Source: an uncultured Clostridium sp. (lineage in GTDB: Bacteria; Bacillota; Clostridia; TANB77; CAG-508). From it: a DNA stretch of 37,291 bases. Under the pieces are notes generated by a model that had not been told where the DNA came from, ran no database searches, and saw nothing but the letters and a program-made list of their open reading frames with translations. This document shows, piece after piece, positions 7,577 to 16,467 of this stretch. Within the stretch, counting starts at the first letter, position 1; each line of letters starts with the position of its first letter. Location: NCBI GenBank assembly GCA_948434985.1, contig CAOJFV010000010.1, positions 1 to 37,291 on the forward strand. Reading direction: 5' to 3'. The translations under genes were made by a program, and so were the position numbers.

Positions 7577-8854
7577 CTATTTCACAGCCTCCTTAAATGC
7601 AGACATACTAATTCCTTTTGACATACGAACTCGTGGTAAGGCAAATTTATTTTGTCCAGGATATACTCTTCCACTCTTTGTTGTAAATGCTAACTTATAT
7701 CCCCCATCCTTTAGTACTTTTATTGCATTATCATTATAATGTCCAAATGGATAACAAAATACTGTACAATTTCCTATTATATTTTTTGATTTGGTTACAT
7801 CCTCTAATGCATCTTTATAACTTAAATTAACAAATCTTCCCTTTCCATTAGCTCCTGACCTATGCATATCGTGTGAATGTGATTGAAAATCCAAATGGCT
7901 TGACTTATAAGATTTTGGAAGCCAGTTTCCATTCCAGCTTGTTACAACAAAAGATGTTGCTTTTACATTATATTTTTCTATAATTGGAATAGCATATTTT
8001 ATAAAAGATGCATCGCCATCATCTATTGTTACTACAACACTTTTTGCAGGTAATGTTTTTGTTCCATTTATATATGCTTCCACCTCATTCCAAGATGGAA
8101 AATAATAGTTGTTATCTGCTAAATATTTCATTTGTGCCTCAAATGCTGATACCTCCATCCAGTTATTATCTGCTCCCTTTTCCCCTTTTTTTGCATCATA
8201 AAAGAAATGATACATTAACACAGGAAGTCCTCTTTTAGAGGTATTTACTTTTGATGTAGACGCACTTGTTGTAACTGAGACTTGCTTTTTCTTTACAATT
8301 ACTTTTCTACTAGTTTCTGTTATATTATTAGAAGAATCTGCTACTTTGTATGTAATTGTATATGTTCCCTCTTTTTTAGTATCAACTTCTCCTGTTATAC
8401 TAACTTTATTTGTAATATCTCCATCATAATTATCTAAAGCTGTGCACCCTTCGTCTTTATATGTATCACCAACATTAATGTTTACTTCAGTATTCCCTTT
8501 TAAAGTTATTGTTGGAGGTATTTTATCTTCTATATTTACAACTCTTTCTACTGATACAGGAATTTCATTTTTTGAATTAAATATAGTGTATTTTAGTCTA
8601 TATTCACCTATTTTTGATGTATCAACTTTTCCATCTATTACTATATTTTCACTAACATCATTTTCCTTTAAGAATGCTTGTGCTCCTTGTTCTTCATAAT
8701 TATCATTAAGTTGTAAGTTTATGTTTTCATCTCCAATTAAAGAAATAGTTGGTATAACATTATTTTCATAATTCAAATACAATACTAAGCTTGCTATAGT
8801 AGCAATTAGCACAATTACTATTATTACACAAATAATAGTTCTTTTCTTGTTCAA
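7577..8854 (-). CDS. membrane-anchored polysaccharide deacetylase with two Ig-like (DUF5011-type) domains
   Basis: A cell-surface enzyme, about 425 aa: a short basic N-terminus and a signal anchor (about residues 6-28), two tandem Ig-like repeats of roughly 75 residues (each with GDxYxExG and the Tyr-rich GEYRLKYT or GTYTITYKV end), a Ser/Thr-rich linker, then a carbohydrate esterase 4 domain. The deacetylase motifs are VVVTIDDGD (metal and catalytic Asp pair) and FQSHSHDMH (metal His pair). It probably removes acetyl groups from peptidoglycan or another extracellular N-acetylated glycan. A GTG at 8863 is an alternative start, but AAGGG overlaps it; the TTG at 8854 gives normal SD spacing. 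Standalone gene; function of the Ig-like part is presumably spacing or wall binding. Confidence 0.88.
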   Translation of the reverse strand: MNKKRTIICVIIVIVLIATIASLVLYLNYENNVIPTISLIGDENINLQLNDNYEEQGAQAFLKENDVSENIVIDGKVDTSKIGEYRLKYTIFNSKNEIPVSVERVVNIEDKIPPTITLKGNTEVNINVGDTYKDEGCTALDNYDGDITNKVSITGEVDTKKEGTYTITYKVADSSNNITETSRKVIVKKKQVSVTTSASTSKVNTSKRGLPVLMYHFFYDAKKGEKGADNNWMEVSAFEAQMKYLADNNYYFPSWNEVEAYINGTKTLPAKSVVVTIDDGDASFIKYAIPIIEKYNVKATSFVVTSWNGNWLPKSYKSSHLDFQSHSHDMHRSGANGKGRFVNLSYKDALEDVTKSKNIIGNCTVFCYPFGHYNDNAIKVLKDGGYKLAFTTKSGRVYPGQNKFALPRVRMSKGISMSAFKEAVK

Positions 8855-8946
8855 TTCTATCACCCTTTTATTTTAATATATTATTTGATACAAATAATAT
8901 TCATACTATAATATTACCTCTTTCGACATATTCTGTCAATAGATTT

Positions 8947-9116
8947 ATAAACAAGGCAGTGAAAATAAAATACATTCTAAGGTTTACACTTGCTGTCGAA
9001 GCCTTCAATTTTCAAAGCTTATGAAGGCTTCTTCAATCGCACTCGGCTTTCGCCTCGTTTGATCGCTGTGCGTGCTAAATCTTAGCAATATATTTTATTT
9101 TCACTGTTTTGTTTAT
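8947..9116. repeat. 170-bp inverted-repeat element, MITE-like
   Basis: Imperfect inverted arms of about 40 bp (8947-8986 and 9076-9116; shared core CAGTGAAAATAAAATA) enclose about 90 bp that contains a perfect 10-bp hairpin (GAAGCCTTCA 8998-9007 with TGAAGGCTTC 9022-9031) and, on the minus strand, a GGC-GAAA-GCC tetraloop stem. The inner part is much more GC-rich than the flanks. No open frame. A non-autonomous transposon or a structured RNA are the main options; no second copy is in this window. Confidence 0.6.
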
Positions 9117-9125
9117 TATATTACT

Positions 9126-9154
9126 CTAAAAAGCAGAGACCTAAATCTCTGCTT
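9126..9154 (-). terminator. intrinsic terminator of guaB
   Basis: AAGCAGAGA and TCTCTGCTT pair perfectly around a 6-nt loop (9131-9154) and are followed on the minus strand by TTTTT-like tract, directly after the guaB stop codon. Confidence 0.82.
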
Positions 9155-9159
9155 AAATT

Positions 9160-10671
9160 TTATTTATAACTTTTATCTACTTCTTTTAACATAACGTCAT
9201 GTGCGCTACCTTCTGCGATACTTACTTCTGACACAAGAGTTAATCTTGCATTTTTGTGTAATTCTTTTATTGTTGTTGCTCCACAGTTACACATTGTTGA
9301 TTTTATTTTTGCTACTGTTACAGCTAAATTATCTTTTAAACTTCCTGCATATGGGATATATGAATCTACCCCTTCTTCAAAAGATAGTTTATTTTTAGCA
9401 TTTCCACCAAGGTCATATCTTTGCCAATTTCTTGCACGGTTTGAACCTTCTCCCCAATATTCTTTTACATATGTATTTCCTACTTTTAATACTCTTGTTG
9501 GGCTTTCATCAAATCTTGCAAAATATCTTCCCATCATTACAAAATCGGCTCCAAGCGCTAATGCTATTGTAATATGATGGTCATGTACTATTCCTCCATC
9601 TGAGCAAATTGGAATATATATACCTGTTTCTTCAAAATATTCATCACGTGCTGCTACTACATCTATTAAAGCACTTGCTTGTCCACGTCCAATTCCTTTT
9701 GTTTCACGAGTGATACATATAGATCCTCCACCAACACCAACTTTAATAAAGTCTGCACCAGCTTCTGCAAGATATCTAAAGCCTTCTTTATCTACAACAT
9801 TTCCCGCACCAATCTTTACACTATCTCCATATTTTTCTCTAACGAAATCAATAGTTCTTTTTTGCCATACAGAATATCCATCAGAAGAATCCATACACAC
9901 CATATCAACACCAGCTTCTACTAATGCTGGAATTCTTTGTTCGTAATCTCTTGTATTAATACCTGCTCCTACAATATAGCGTTTATTTTCATCCAATAAT
10001 GAATTTGGATTATTTTTTCTTTCTTCATAATCTCTTCTAAATACAAGATATTTTAAGTTTCCTTCTTCTGTTAGTATTGGTAAACAATTTATTTTGTTTT
10101 CCCAAATTATATCGTTTGCTTCAGCAAGAGTAATTCCTTTTTTTGCTGAAACTACATTTTCTGCTTTTGTCATAAATTCATCAATAGGAGTATCTTGGTT
10201 ATCTCTTGTTATACGGTAATCTTTATCTGTTACAATTCCTAAAAATTTTCCATTTGCTGTTCCATCTTCTGTAACAATTACAGTAGAATGACCTGTTTCT
10301 TCAACTAATGCAATTACATCTCGAAGTGGAGTTCCACTTTTTACGTTTGAATCACTTATAACAAATCCAGCTTTATGTTTTTTTACATGATAAACCATTT
10401 CAGCTTGAGCTTCTATTGATTGTGCTCCATATATAAATGCAACACCACCTTCTCTGGCTAGTGCTATACCCATTTCTTCTCCAGAAACTGATTGCATAAT
10501 TGCTGACACCATAGGTACGTTTGCTGAATATTTTGGTTCTTCTCCATTTTTAAATTTTACAAGTGGTGTTTTTAATGATACTTTATCTGGTATACACTCT
10601 TCTGTTGTTAAATTTGGTAATAATAAAAATTCATTAAATGTTCTTGAAATATCTTCTAAAATCTTTGCCAT
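9160..10671 (-). CDS. guaB: IMP dehydrogenase
   Basis: Oxidises IMP to XMP with NAD+, the committed step to GMP; guaA at 5738 does the next. 503 aa: a TIM barrel interrupted by a CBS-domain pair (about residues 100-215). The catalytic loop is [18 protein letters not shown] with Cys319; the flap has [14 protein letters not shown], in which the Arg-Tyr pair that activates water is kept, though the more usual flap start is GMGS. The nucleotide-binding CSDGGI and FVMMGRYFA follow. SD TAGGAGGA precedes the ATG. Only 40 bp separate the start from an upstream hairpin, with no promoter of its own visible, so it is probably transcribed together with the 46-aa membrane-protein gene. Confidence 0.95.
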   Translation of the reverse strand: MAKILEDISRTFNEFLLLPNLTTEECIPDKVSLKTPLVKFKNGEEPKYSANVPMVSAIMQSVSGEEMGIALAREGGVAFIYGAQSIEAQAEMVYHVKKHKAGFVISDSNVKSGTPLRDVIALVEETGHSTVIVTEDGTANGKFLGIVTDKDYRITRDNQDTPIDEFMTKAENVVSAKKGITLAEANDIIWENKINCLPILTEEGNLKYLVFRRDYEERKNNPNSLLDENKRYIVGAGINTRDYEQRIPALVEAGVDMVCMDSSDGYSVWQKRTIDFVREKYGDSVKIGAGNVVDKEGFRYLAEAGADFIKVGVGGGSICITRETKGIGRGQASALIDVVAARDEYFEETGIYIPICSDGGIVHDHHITIALALGADFVMMGRYFARFDESPTRVLKVGNTYVKEYWGEGSNRARNWQRYDLGGNAKNKLSFEEGVDSYIPYAGSLKDNLAVTVAKIKSTMCNCGATTIKELHKNARLTLVSEVSIAEGSAHDVMLKEVDKSYK

Positions 10672-10708
10672 ATCTTTTAATCCTCCTACTAATACTTTTT
10701 AAAATATA

Positions 10709-10735
10709 GAGAGATGAAGCTTACGCTTCACTCTC
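10709..10735 (-). terminator. leaky terminator or attenuator ahead of guaB
   Basis: GAGAG-A-TGAAGC (10709-10720) pairs with GCTTCACTCTC (10725-10735): 11 bp with a one-base bulge and a 4-nt loop that holds the stop of the 46-aa gene. The tract after it on the minus strand is only TATATTTTAAAAAG, so read-through into guaB is likely. Confidence 0.6.
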
Positions 10736-10861
10736 TTGATTGTTGTTGGGCAACACAGCTTCAAAAAGCATATACACAGCCCAAATAAATCCAGCAAAAG
10801 TCAATAAAACATTTGCTGTTGCCTTAAGCAATTCTACAGTCTTTTTAATCTTAGTGCTCAT
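10721..10861 (-). CDS. small single-pass membrane protein, 46 aa
   Basis: From the ATG at 10861 (SD AGGAGG five bases upstream) the minus strand reads 46 codons. A basic N-terminus (MSTKIKKTVELLKA) is followed by one hydrophobic helix (about residues 15-36, VLLTFAGFIWAVYMLFEAVL) and a polar, acidic tail. It has a consensus promoter (10898-10926) and a hairpin at its end, and it precedes guaB by 49 bp. No family recognised. It could be a genuine small membrane protein or, less likely, a leader peptide whose translation influences read-through into guaB. Confidence 0.75.
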   Translation of the reverse strand: MSTKIKKTVELLKATANVLLTFAGFIWAVYMLFEAVLPNNNQESEA

Positions 10862-10897
10862 ATTTTCCTCCTGTACAGACTTTTTATGAATAGTTAC

Positions 10898-10926
10898 ATT
10901 ATATCACTTTTCTAGGTTTATGTAAA
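10898..10926 (-). promoter_or_regulatory. promoter of the 46-aa gene and probably guaB
   Basis: TTTACA (10921-10926) and TATAAT (10898-10903) on the minus strand, 17 bp apart. It is the only convincing promoter upstream of guaB. Confidence 0.75.
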
Positions 10927-10936
10927 CATTTTTGCA

Positions 10937-12127
10937 TTATTTTACTAATTTTTCGGTTTCTTTTGCTATCATTAATTCTTCATTTGTTGGTATTACATAT
11001 ACTCTTACTTTTGAAGAATCTTTTGAAACTAATCTTTCTTCACTTCTTACATTATTTCTATTTTCGTCTATTTCAACGCCCATAAATCCTAATCTCTCAC
11101 AAATTTCTTTACGAATGTTAATTTGGTTTTCTCCAACTCCACCTGTAAATATTATTGCATCTACGCCATTCATTGCTGCGGCATATTTTGCAATAAATCC
11201 TGCAACAGAATATTTAAAGTTATTCATTGCAATTAGAGCTCTTTTATTTCCTTCTACTGCTTCATTTTCTATTACTCTAAAATCTGGAGCTAATCCTGAA
11301 ATTCCTTGTACACCTGAAGCTTTATTTAGAAGATTTTCTGTCTCAACAGCTGTTTTATTTTCTTTTTTCATAATGAAAGTAACAACTGATGGGTCTATAT
11401 CTCCACTTCTTGTTACCATAGGAACACCTGCAAGTGGTGTAAGTCCCATACTTGTATCTACACTTTTTCCGCCTTCAATTGCACAAACACTAGATCCTTG
11501 TCCTAAGTGACATGTAATAATTTTTAAATCTTCTACTGATTTATTCTCAATTTCTGCAAGTCTTTTAGATACATACATATGTGATGTACCATGGAATCCA
11601 TATTTTCTTATTCCATATTTTTCATAATATTCATATGGTATTGGATATAAATATCTTTCTTCTGGAATTGTTTGGTGGAATGCTGTATCAAACACACCAA
11701 CCATTGGTTTGCCAGGCATTACTTTTTTACAAGCTTCTATTCCTATAATTCCTGCTGGGTTATGAAGTGGTGCTAAGTCTGTACACTCTTTTAAGACTTC
11801 AACTACATTATCATCTATTACAACAGATTCAGCAATTTTCTCTCCACCGTGAACAAGTCTGTGCCCAATTGCTTCTATTTCATCTAACGAATCGATTACT
11901 TTATACTCTGGATTAATTAATTGTTTTAGAGTGAAATCAACTGCTTCTTCATGAGTTTTTGCAGGATGATTTATTTCTATTTTTTGTCCATTTACTTTAT
12001 GAGTAATAAATGCTTCATCTTCTCCTATTCTTTCATATTTTCCTGATGCTAAAACTTCTTCTGTTTCCATATCAATTAACTGATATTTTAAAGAAGAACT
12101 ACCACAATTTAATACTAATATCTTCAT
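10937..12127 (-). CDS. ackA: acetate kinase
   Basis: Makes ATP and acetate from acetyl phosphate, the energy-yielding end of acetate fermentation. 396 aa, standard length. Family motifs: LVLNCGSSSLKYQL (N-terminal phosphate loop), VFDTAFHQTIP, YGFHGTSHMYV, ITCHLGQGSSVCAI, and IIFTGGVGENQ near the C-terminus. SD GGGAGG precedes the ATG. It has its own promoter (12158-12186), although pta lies just upstream in the same direction with a 100-aa gene between them, so the two fermentation genes can be expressed separately. Confidence 0.97.
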   Translation of the reverse strand: MKILVLNCGSSSLKYQLIDMETEEVLASGKYERIGEDEAFITHKVNGQKIEINHPAKTHEEAVDFTLKQLINPEYKVIDSLDEIEAIGHRLVHGGEKIAESVVIDDNVVEVLKECTDLAPLHNPAGIIGIEACKKVMPGKPMVGVFDTAFHQTIPEERYLYPIPYEYYEKYGIRKYGFHGTSHMYVSKRLAEIENKSVEDLKIITCHLGQGSSVCAIEGGKSVDTSMGLTPLAGVPMVTRSGDIDPSVVTFIMKKENKTAVETENLLNKASGVQGISGLAPDFRVIENEAVEGNKRALIAMNNFKYSVAGFIAKYAAAMNGVDAIIFTGGVGENQINIRKEICERLGFMGVEIDENRNNVRSEERLVSKDSSKVRVYVIPTNEELMIAKETEKLVK

Positions 12128-12157
12128 TAGTTAAACCTCCCTATAAAAATTATACTT

Positions 12158-12186
12158 ATTATAACATTAAGAAAAAAAGTTGTAAA
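12158..12186 (-). promoter_or_regulatory. promoter of ackA
   Basis: TTTACA (12181-12186) and TATAAT (12158-12163) on the minus strand, 17 bp apart; a second TATAAT follows a few bases closer to the gene. Confidence 0.72.
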
Positions 12187-12224
12187 TATAAATTTACTTA
12201 TATTTTAGTTTTATTCAATTAAAA

Positions 12225-12253
12225 ACCCGCACAGTTATAATCACTGTGCAGGT
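12225..12253 (-). terminator. terminator after the coiled-coil gene
   Basis: ACC-C-GCACAGT (12225-12235) pairs with ACTGTGC-A-GGT (12243-12253), ten pairs with one internal mismatch, and is followed on the minus strand by TTTTT. It separates the upstream unit (pta and the small gene) from ackA. Confidence 0.8.
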
Positions 12254-12317
12254 AAAGGATTTGCTTATACCAAAGATTTACAGAGAAAAATTTGCAAATG
12301 TATCTGTGCATTCAGGA

Positions 12318-12620
12318 TCAATTTGACTGTATGTTTTCTGTTGTCTGAAGCATTCTAACTTCTTCCTGTAACATACTGACTTCTTCCTGCAGAGCGTCAA
12401 CTTTTCTTTCATATTTTGCGACGCAGAAGATTGCCACCAATGTCATGAAAAGCAAAATCACCAATCCCCATACTAAACTATGTAGCTGTGATTCGAAAAC
12501 TCTCAGTCGAAAACTTGCAGTATTGCTTTTCTTTTCCAACCTATCGAGTCTCTTCTCTAACTGTTCCAACCGAAGACTTTCACTGCCAGTCTCCTTTTTG
12601 ATTTCTTTCTCCATTACCAT
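12318..12620 (-). CDS. small coiled-coil membrane protein, 100 aa
   Basis: Layout is coiled coil, membrane helix, coiled coil: heptads LRLEQLEKRLDRLEKK at about residues 16-31, a hydrophobic helix at about 48-68 (LVWGLVILLFMTLVAIFCV), then heptads VDALQEEVSMLQEEVRMLQ at about 74-92. The exact repeat LQEEVSM/LQEEVRM suggests a two-heptad duplication. It is likely an oligomeric small membrane protein; no family recognised. Start ATG at 12620 has SD AAAGGAGG at good spacing. It lies 54 bp after pta in the same direction and ends in its own terminator before ackA, so it probably shares the pta transcript. Its codon use is less AT-rich than pta and ackA, which hints at a later arrival. Confidence 0.78.
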   Translation of the reverse strand: MVMEKEIKKETGSESLRLEQLEKRLDRLEKKSNTASFRLRVFESQLHSLVWGLVILLFMTLVAIFCVAKYERKVDALQEEVSMLQEEVRMLQTTENIQSN

Positions 12621-12674
12621 ACTTGTTCCTCCTTTAGGATAAACTTATTGTGTTACTAAACCAGTTTACCATTT

Positions 12675-13679
12675 TTATTGCTTTATGTCAATAGCTTGTA
12701 CGGCTGTAATTGCTACTACACCTACAATATCATTTGCGCTACATCCACGAGATAAATCATTTACTGGTTTTGCTATTCCTTGACATAGTGGACCATATGC
12801 TTCTGCTTTTCCTAGTCTTTGTACTAGTTTATATCCTATATTTCCAGCATCTAAGTTTGGGAATATTAAGGTATTTGCATATCCTGCAACTGTACTTCCT
12901 GGTGCTTTACTTTTTCCTATTTCAGGAACAATTGCAGCGTCTAATTGAAGTTCTCCATCAACTAATAAATTTGGTGCTTTTTCCTTTACAAGTTTTGTTG
13001 CATTTACAACCTTATCAACTTCATTAGATTTTGCACTTGCTTTGCTTGAATATGATAGCATTGCAACTTTAGGCTCTTTTCCTGTAAGCATTTTAAAACT
13101 ATTTGCTGAAGAAATTGCTATTTCAGATAGTTCTTCTTCATTTGGATATGCATTTAATCCACAATCTCCAAATACAAAAGTTCCATTTTCTCCAAATTCA
13201 CAGTTTGGAACTACCATTAAAAAGAACGCTGAAACAAGTTTTGTGTTTGGAGCTGTTTTTAATATTTGTAAAGCAGGTCTTAATGTATCTGCTGTAGAAT
13301 GAATTGCTCCTGAAACAAGTCCATCACAGTCTCCTTGTTTTACCATCATCATTCCAAAATAAACAGTATCTTTTAGTAATTCTTTTGCGGTTTCATATTC
13401 CATTCCTTTTACTTTACGTAGCTCATAAAGAGCATTAACATATTCTTCATATTTATTTGATTTTACTGGGTTTATAATAGTAGCTAATGATAAATCCAAC
13501 CCTTTATCTTTTGCTCTTTCTAATATTTTTTCTTCTTCTCCTAACAAAACAATATTTGCAAATCCTTCTTTTAAAACAGTATGTGCTGCTTCTAACACTC
13601 TATCATCTGTTGCCTCTGGTAATACAATTGTTTTTATATTTTGTTTTGCTCTATTTTTTATTTCTTCTATAAACGACAT
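12675..13679 (-). CDS. pta: phosphate acetyltransferase
   Basis: Interconverts acetyl-CoA and acetyl phosphate, feeding acetate kinase. 334 aa, the length of the short PTA form with no N-terminal regulatory domains. Motifs: IVLPEATDDRVLEAA at the start, DCDGLVSGAIHSTADTLRPA in the catalytic region, VAMLSYSSKASAKSNEVDKV and LIFPNLDAGNIGYKLVQRL near the end, then GCSANDIV. ATG with SD GGAGG. A promoter at 13708-13736 lies upstream, divergent from the pseudouridine synthase gene. A methylmalonyl or butyryl-specific relative is possible but pairing with ackA supports Pta. Confidence 0.95.
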   Translation of the reverse strand: MSFIEEIKNRAKQNIKTIVLPEATDDRVLEAAHTVLKEGFANIVLLGEEEKILERAKDKGLDLSLATIINPVKSNKYEEYVNALYELRKVKGMEYETAKELLKDTVYFGMMMVKQGDCDGLVSGAIHSTADTLRPALQILKTAPNTKLVSAFFLMVVPNCEFGENGTFVFGDCGLNAYPNEEELSEIAISSANSFKMLTGKEPKVAMLSYSSKASAKSNEVDKVVNATKLVKEKAPNLLVDGELQLDAAIVPEIGKSKAPGSTVAGYANTLIFPNLDAGNIGYKLVQRLGKAEAYGPLCQGIAKPVNDLSRGCSANDIVGVVAITAVQAIDIKQ

Positions 13680-13707
13680 TTTTTACCTCCATTTTTATTA
13701 TAGAAAT

Positions 13708-13736
13708 ATTATATCTTGTATTTTAAAAAAGTACAA
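13708..13736 (-). promoter_or_regulatory. promoter of pta
   Basis: TTGTAC (13731-13736) and TATAAT (13708-13713) on the minus strand, 17 bp apart. Confidence 0.7.
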
Positions 13737-13800
13737 TAACTTATATAATTTTTGTTTGATTATTGTATAATTTTAGTTTATAATGAAAAACGGTGAAATT

Positions 13801-14683
13801 ATGAAATTAGAATATATTGTAAAAGATAATAGATATTTTAATATAAAGCAAGTATTAAAAGAAGAATTTAATATGTCTAGTAGACTTATTGTGAAATTAA
13901 AAAATCATCAAAGAATAATATTAAATGATGAAGTTACTTATATAGATAGGGAAATTAATATGAATGATATAATAAAACTTAATTTAGACTTTGAAGAAGA
14001 TAATTCAAATATTATTCCTACAAGAATGAATCTAGATATTGTATATGAAGACGAAGCTATGCTTATTTTAAATAAACCAAGCGGTATAGCTATCCATCCA
14101 TCTATACTTCATTATGAGAACAGTCTATCTAATGGTGTTAGATTTTACTTTGATAAAATTGGATTAAAAAGAAAAATACGACCTGTAAACAGATTAGATA
14201 GAGACACTTCTCGGTATAGTTATTTTTGCTAAGAATGAATATGTACAAGAATGTTTGGTAAAACAAATGAATAATCATACTTTAAAAAAGAATTATATTG
14301 CAGTTGTTCATAGAATATTAGATAAAAAATATGATGTAATTAATGCTCCTATTGCAAGAAAAGAAAATAGCATTATAGAAAGATGTGTTAAAAATGATGG
14401 AGATACAGCTATTACTGAATATTATGTTATAAAAGAATTCGATAATATGTCACTTCTACATATTTCTTTACAAACAGGAAGAACTCATCAAATACGTGTA
14501 CATATGCAATATATTGGACATCCTATTGTTGGAGATGGTTTGTATGGAACTAGTTCTAAATTAATAGACAGGCAAGCATTACACGCTTGTAAGGTAAGTT
14601 TTAGTCATCCAATAACTAAGGAACATATGAATATAGAAGCAAATTTACCAAATGATATAATAAAATTAATACAAAACAGATAG
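13801..14683 (+). pseudogene. RluD-family 23S rRNA pseudouridine synthase, frameshifted
   Basis: An S4-like N-terminal region followed by the RluA/RluD catalytic domain, about 294 aa if repaired. The first frame carries LDIVYEDEAMLILNKPSGIAIHPS and reaches the catalytic motif RLDRDTS, where the frame breaks; the second frame resumes with GIVIFAKNEYVQE and continues through SLLHISLQTGRTHQIRVHM and HPIVGDGLYG to the end. One extra C at 14212 (TCTCGGT in place of TCTGGT) explains it. The catalytic Asp is before the break, but the truncated product would lack most of the domain. Start at 13801 rather than 13783 fits homologues (MKLEYIV) and a weak GGTGA. Either a recent mutation or a one-base sequence error. 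Confidence 0.88.
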
Positions 14684-14703
14684 GTTTATTCCTATCTGTT
14701 TTC
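14675..14703 (+). terminator. terminator after the pseudouridine synthase
   Basis: AACAGATAGG (14675-14684, holding the stop codon) pairs with CCTATCTGTT (14691-14700), followed by TTTC. Ten-bp perfect stem, 6-nt loop. Confidence 0.8.
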
Positions 14704-14711
14704 ATATAAAA

Positions 14712-15168
14712 ATAAGTAAATCTATAAGCCGGGTTCTGTCGTGAACGGTCATTTATCTATTCCTTATATTGCTATAAGGCTTAAGCCACCAGTACCAAGA
14801 AGATGAAAGAGCATCTTATCCTTCTTGGAATTACAAGGTGTTGCTCCAGATGGGGTTTACATTGACCAAATATGTCACCATACTTGCGGTAAGCTCTTAC
14901 CTCACCTTTTCACCCTTACCACATCAAAGCAAATTTCGAAATCAATAAATCGAATTTTTCGATTTATTATATTTCTTCATTACTTCTCCTTTTTCCCACA
15001 AAACTACGTCTTGCGGGAACCCTCCTAGACATGGCGGTTATTTTCTGTTGCACTTTCCTTAAAGTTTCCTTCACTGGACGTTATCCAGCATCATTGCTCT
15101 TATGGAGCCCGGACTTTCCTCGTACGCAGCCTTTCAGCTTTGCTATACGCGACCATTCAATTTACTCT
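14712..15168 (-). ncRNA. rnpB: RNase P RNA
   Basis: The catalytic RNA that trims tRNA 5' ends. On the minus strand the conserved 5' region GAGGAAAGUCCGGGCUCC, the middle GGAAAGUGCAACAGAAA box and the 3' end with ACAGAACCCGGCUUA are all present in the right order, and AGUAAAU near the 5' end pairs with AUUUACU at the 3' end to make P1. Length about 457 nt. The presence of the GGAAAGUGC(A)ACAGAAA box and the overall layout suggest an ancestral (type A) fold rather than the Bacillus type B; that assignment is by eye. Its promoter lies at 15175-15203. Confidence 0.93.
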
Positions 15169-15174
15169 TATATT

Positions 15175-15203
15175 ATTTTACTATATATTAGTATATTTTT
15201 CAA
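15175..15203 (-). promoter_or_regulatory. promoter of rnpB
   Basis: TTGAAA (15198-15203) and TAAAAT (15175-15180) on the minus strand, 17 bp apart, placing the transcript start near 15168, where the P1 helix begins. Confidence 0.7.
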
Positions 15204-15229
15204 GATTTATTTTTACACTAACCTATTTT

Positions 15230-15952
15230 CTATATTTCAAATTGATAACCATCTTCTACTACTAAAAAATTCTCTATTTTATTATTTTTAAATTTTTCTC
15301 TTGTTACATCTCTTAAATGTGTTGCTATAATTTGTTTTTTATACTTTTCTATAAGATATGAAATATTGTCAATTCCCAAATGACAGGCATCTCCTTCAAA
15401 AAATGAAGAATCTGCTATTGTAACTTTGCTATTATTTACAATTTCTTCAACACCATTACAAATTCCACTATCACCTGTAAGACCTAACACATTATTTATT
15501 ACATAACCATATGACGGTTTTTCTTCTCCATGAGAAACTAAAATTGATTTAACTTTATATCCATTTATATCATCTATTAGAATGTTAGGATTATCTAGCT
15601 CAATATACTTTATTTTCATTGTTTGTTCTATTTCTTCTTTACTTTCAAAATTATAAGCATCAAATAATTGAACTACTTTATTTTCTATTCCCTTTGGACC
15701 TACTATAGTAATTTCAGTGTTTGTATTAATAAATCGAAATACATATTTTAAGAAAAAAGGTAAATCTGCTATATGATCACCATGCATATGGGTAATTAAA
15801 ATTGTTTTTATATTTTTTGGACTATAATTTTTCTTTAATAACTGTTTCAATGTTCCATTAGGCATATCTATTATCATATCATTATTAATTAATGTACAAG
15901 CACTGTTGTATTTTGTATATATAGCACCTGTCCCAATTAGTTCTACTTTCAT
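15230..15952 (-). CDS. metallo-beta-lactamase-fold hydrolase, RNase Z-like
   Basis: A 240-aa MBL-fold enzyme. The zinc motif THMHGDH is at about residues 54-60; later metal ligands appear in SHGEEKPSYGYVI, LGLTGDSG and ATHLRD. The opening VELIGTGAIYTKYNSAC and the gap structure are those of the RNase Z / arylsulfatase-like branch, but it is shorter than typical RNase Z (about 300 aa) and lacks an obvious tRNA-binding exosite arm, so a phosphodiesterase or other MBL hydrolase is possible. SD GGAAGG precedes the ATG. First gene after rnpB in a minus-strand run that starts upstream with 15966-18646; spacing to the DUF5680 gene is 13 bp. Confidence 0.78.
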   Translation of the reverse strand: MKVELIGTGAIYTKYNSACTLINNDMIIDMPNGTLKQLLKKNYSPKNIKTILITHMHGDHIADLPFFLKYVFRFINTNTEITIVGPKGIENKVVQLFDAYNFESKEEIEQTMKIKYIELDNPNILIDDINGYKVKSILVSHGEEKPSYGYVINNVLGLTGDSGICNGVEEIVNNSKVTIADSSFFEGDACHLGIDNISYLIEKYKKQIIATHLRDVTREKFKNNKIENFLVVEDGYQFEI

Positions 15953-15965
15953 TTATTTTTCCTTC

Positions 15966-16445
15966 CTATTTAATAATTCCACCTGAACAATGAAGTTCAT
16001 ATATTAAAATATCGTCTTTATAAATTTGTTCAATCCCATCAAATTTTTCTATTGAACCAGTTGTTTTAAAAAAATATGTATATCCATTATTTTCAAACTT
16101 ACTAGGCCCTCTGGTTGAAATAACATTCTTATCTTCTCCCACTTGCATTAGTGCTGGTCTTAACGCATTATCCATTGCTTCTTCTCCAAGTGATTCGTCA
16201 AAAGTTACTCCATAATAGTTCATTCCCCATATTGGTTTATTGCTATCACAATACACTACTTCTTCTCCCATAAATTTAGTTCCTCCAAAATATGTATCAT
16301 GATAAGCATATTTTTTTCCATTAATAACTTCTTCATAATGATAATCATTTGAACCTAGTCTACTGGAAGTTACTTTTTCAATATTGCTGTTAGCATAAGT
16401 TTCTTTCTTTGCATTTATTAAAAAAATTTCTAAATCAGTATTCAT
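15966..16445 (-). CDS. DUF5680 family protein
   Basis: About 159 aa, soluble. The pattern SSRLGSNDYHYEE, then AYHDTYFGGTKFMGEEVVY and PIWGMNYYGV is the hallmark of DUF5680, a family of unknown function often found near small-molecule modifying enzymes. Start is the third codon of the longest frame (16445) because AGGAGA abuts the upstream ATG but is six bases before this one. It is packed in a minus-strand operon with a HAD phosphatase (22 bp upstream) and the MBL hydrolase (13 bp downstream). No catalytic residues can be assigned. Confidence 0.75.
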   Translation of the reverse strand: MNTDLEIFLINAKKETYANSNIEKVTSSRLGSNDYHYEEVINGKKYAYHDTYFGGTKFMGEEVVYCDSNKPIWGMNYYGVTFDESLGEEAMDNALRPALMQVGEDKNVISTRGPSKFENNGYTYFFKTTGSIEKFDGIEQIYKDDILIYELHCSGGIIK

Positions 16446-16467
16446 AAACATTCTCCTATTTTTTTCG

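Noticed and set aside
14825..15291. Two open frames inside 14825-15291
   Set aside because: They lie in, or run out of, the RNase P RNA gene and have no protein-like features.
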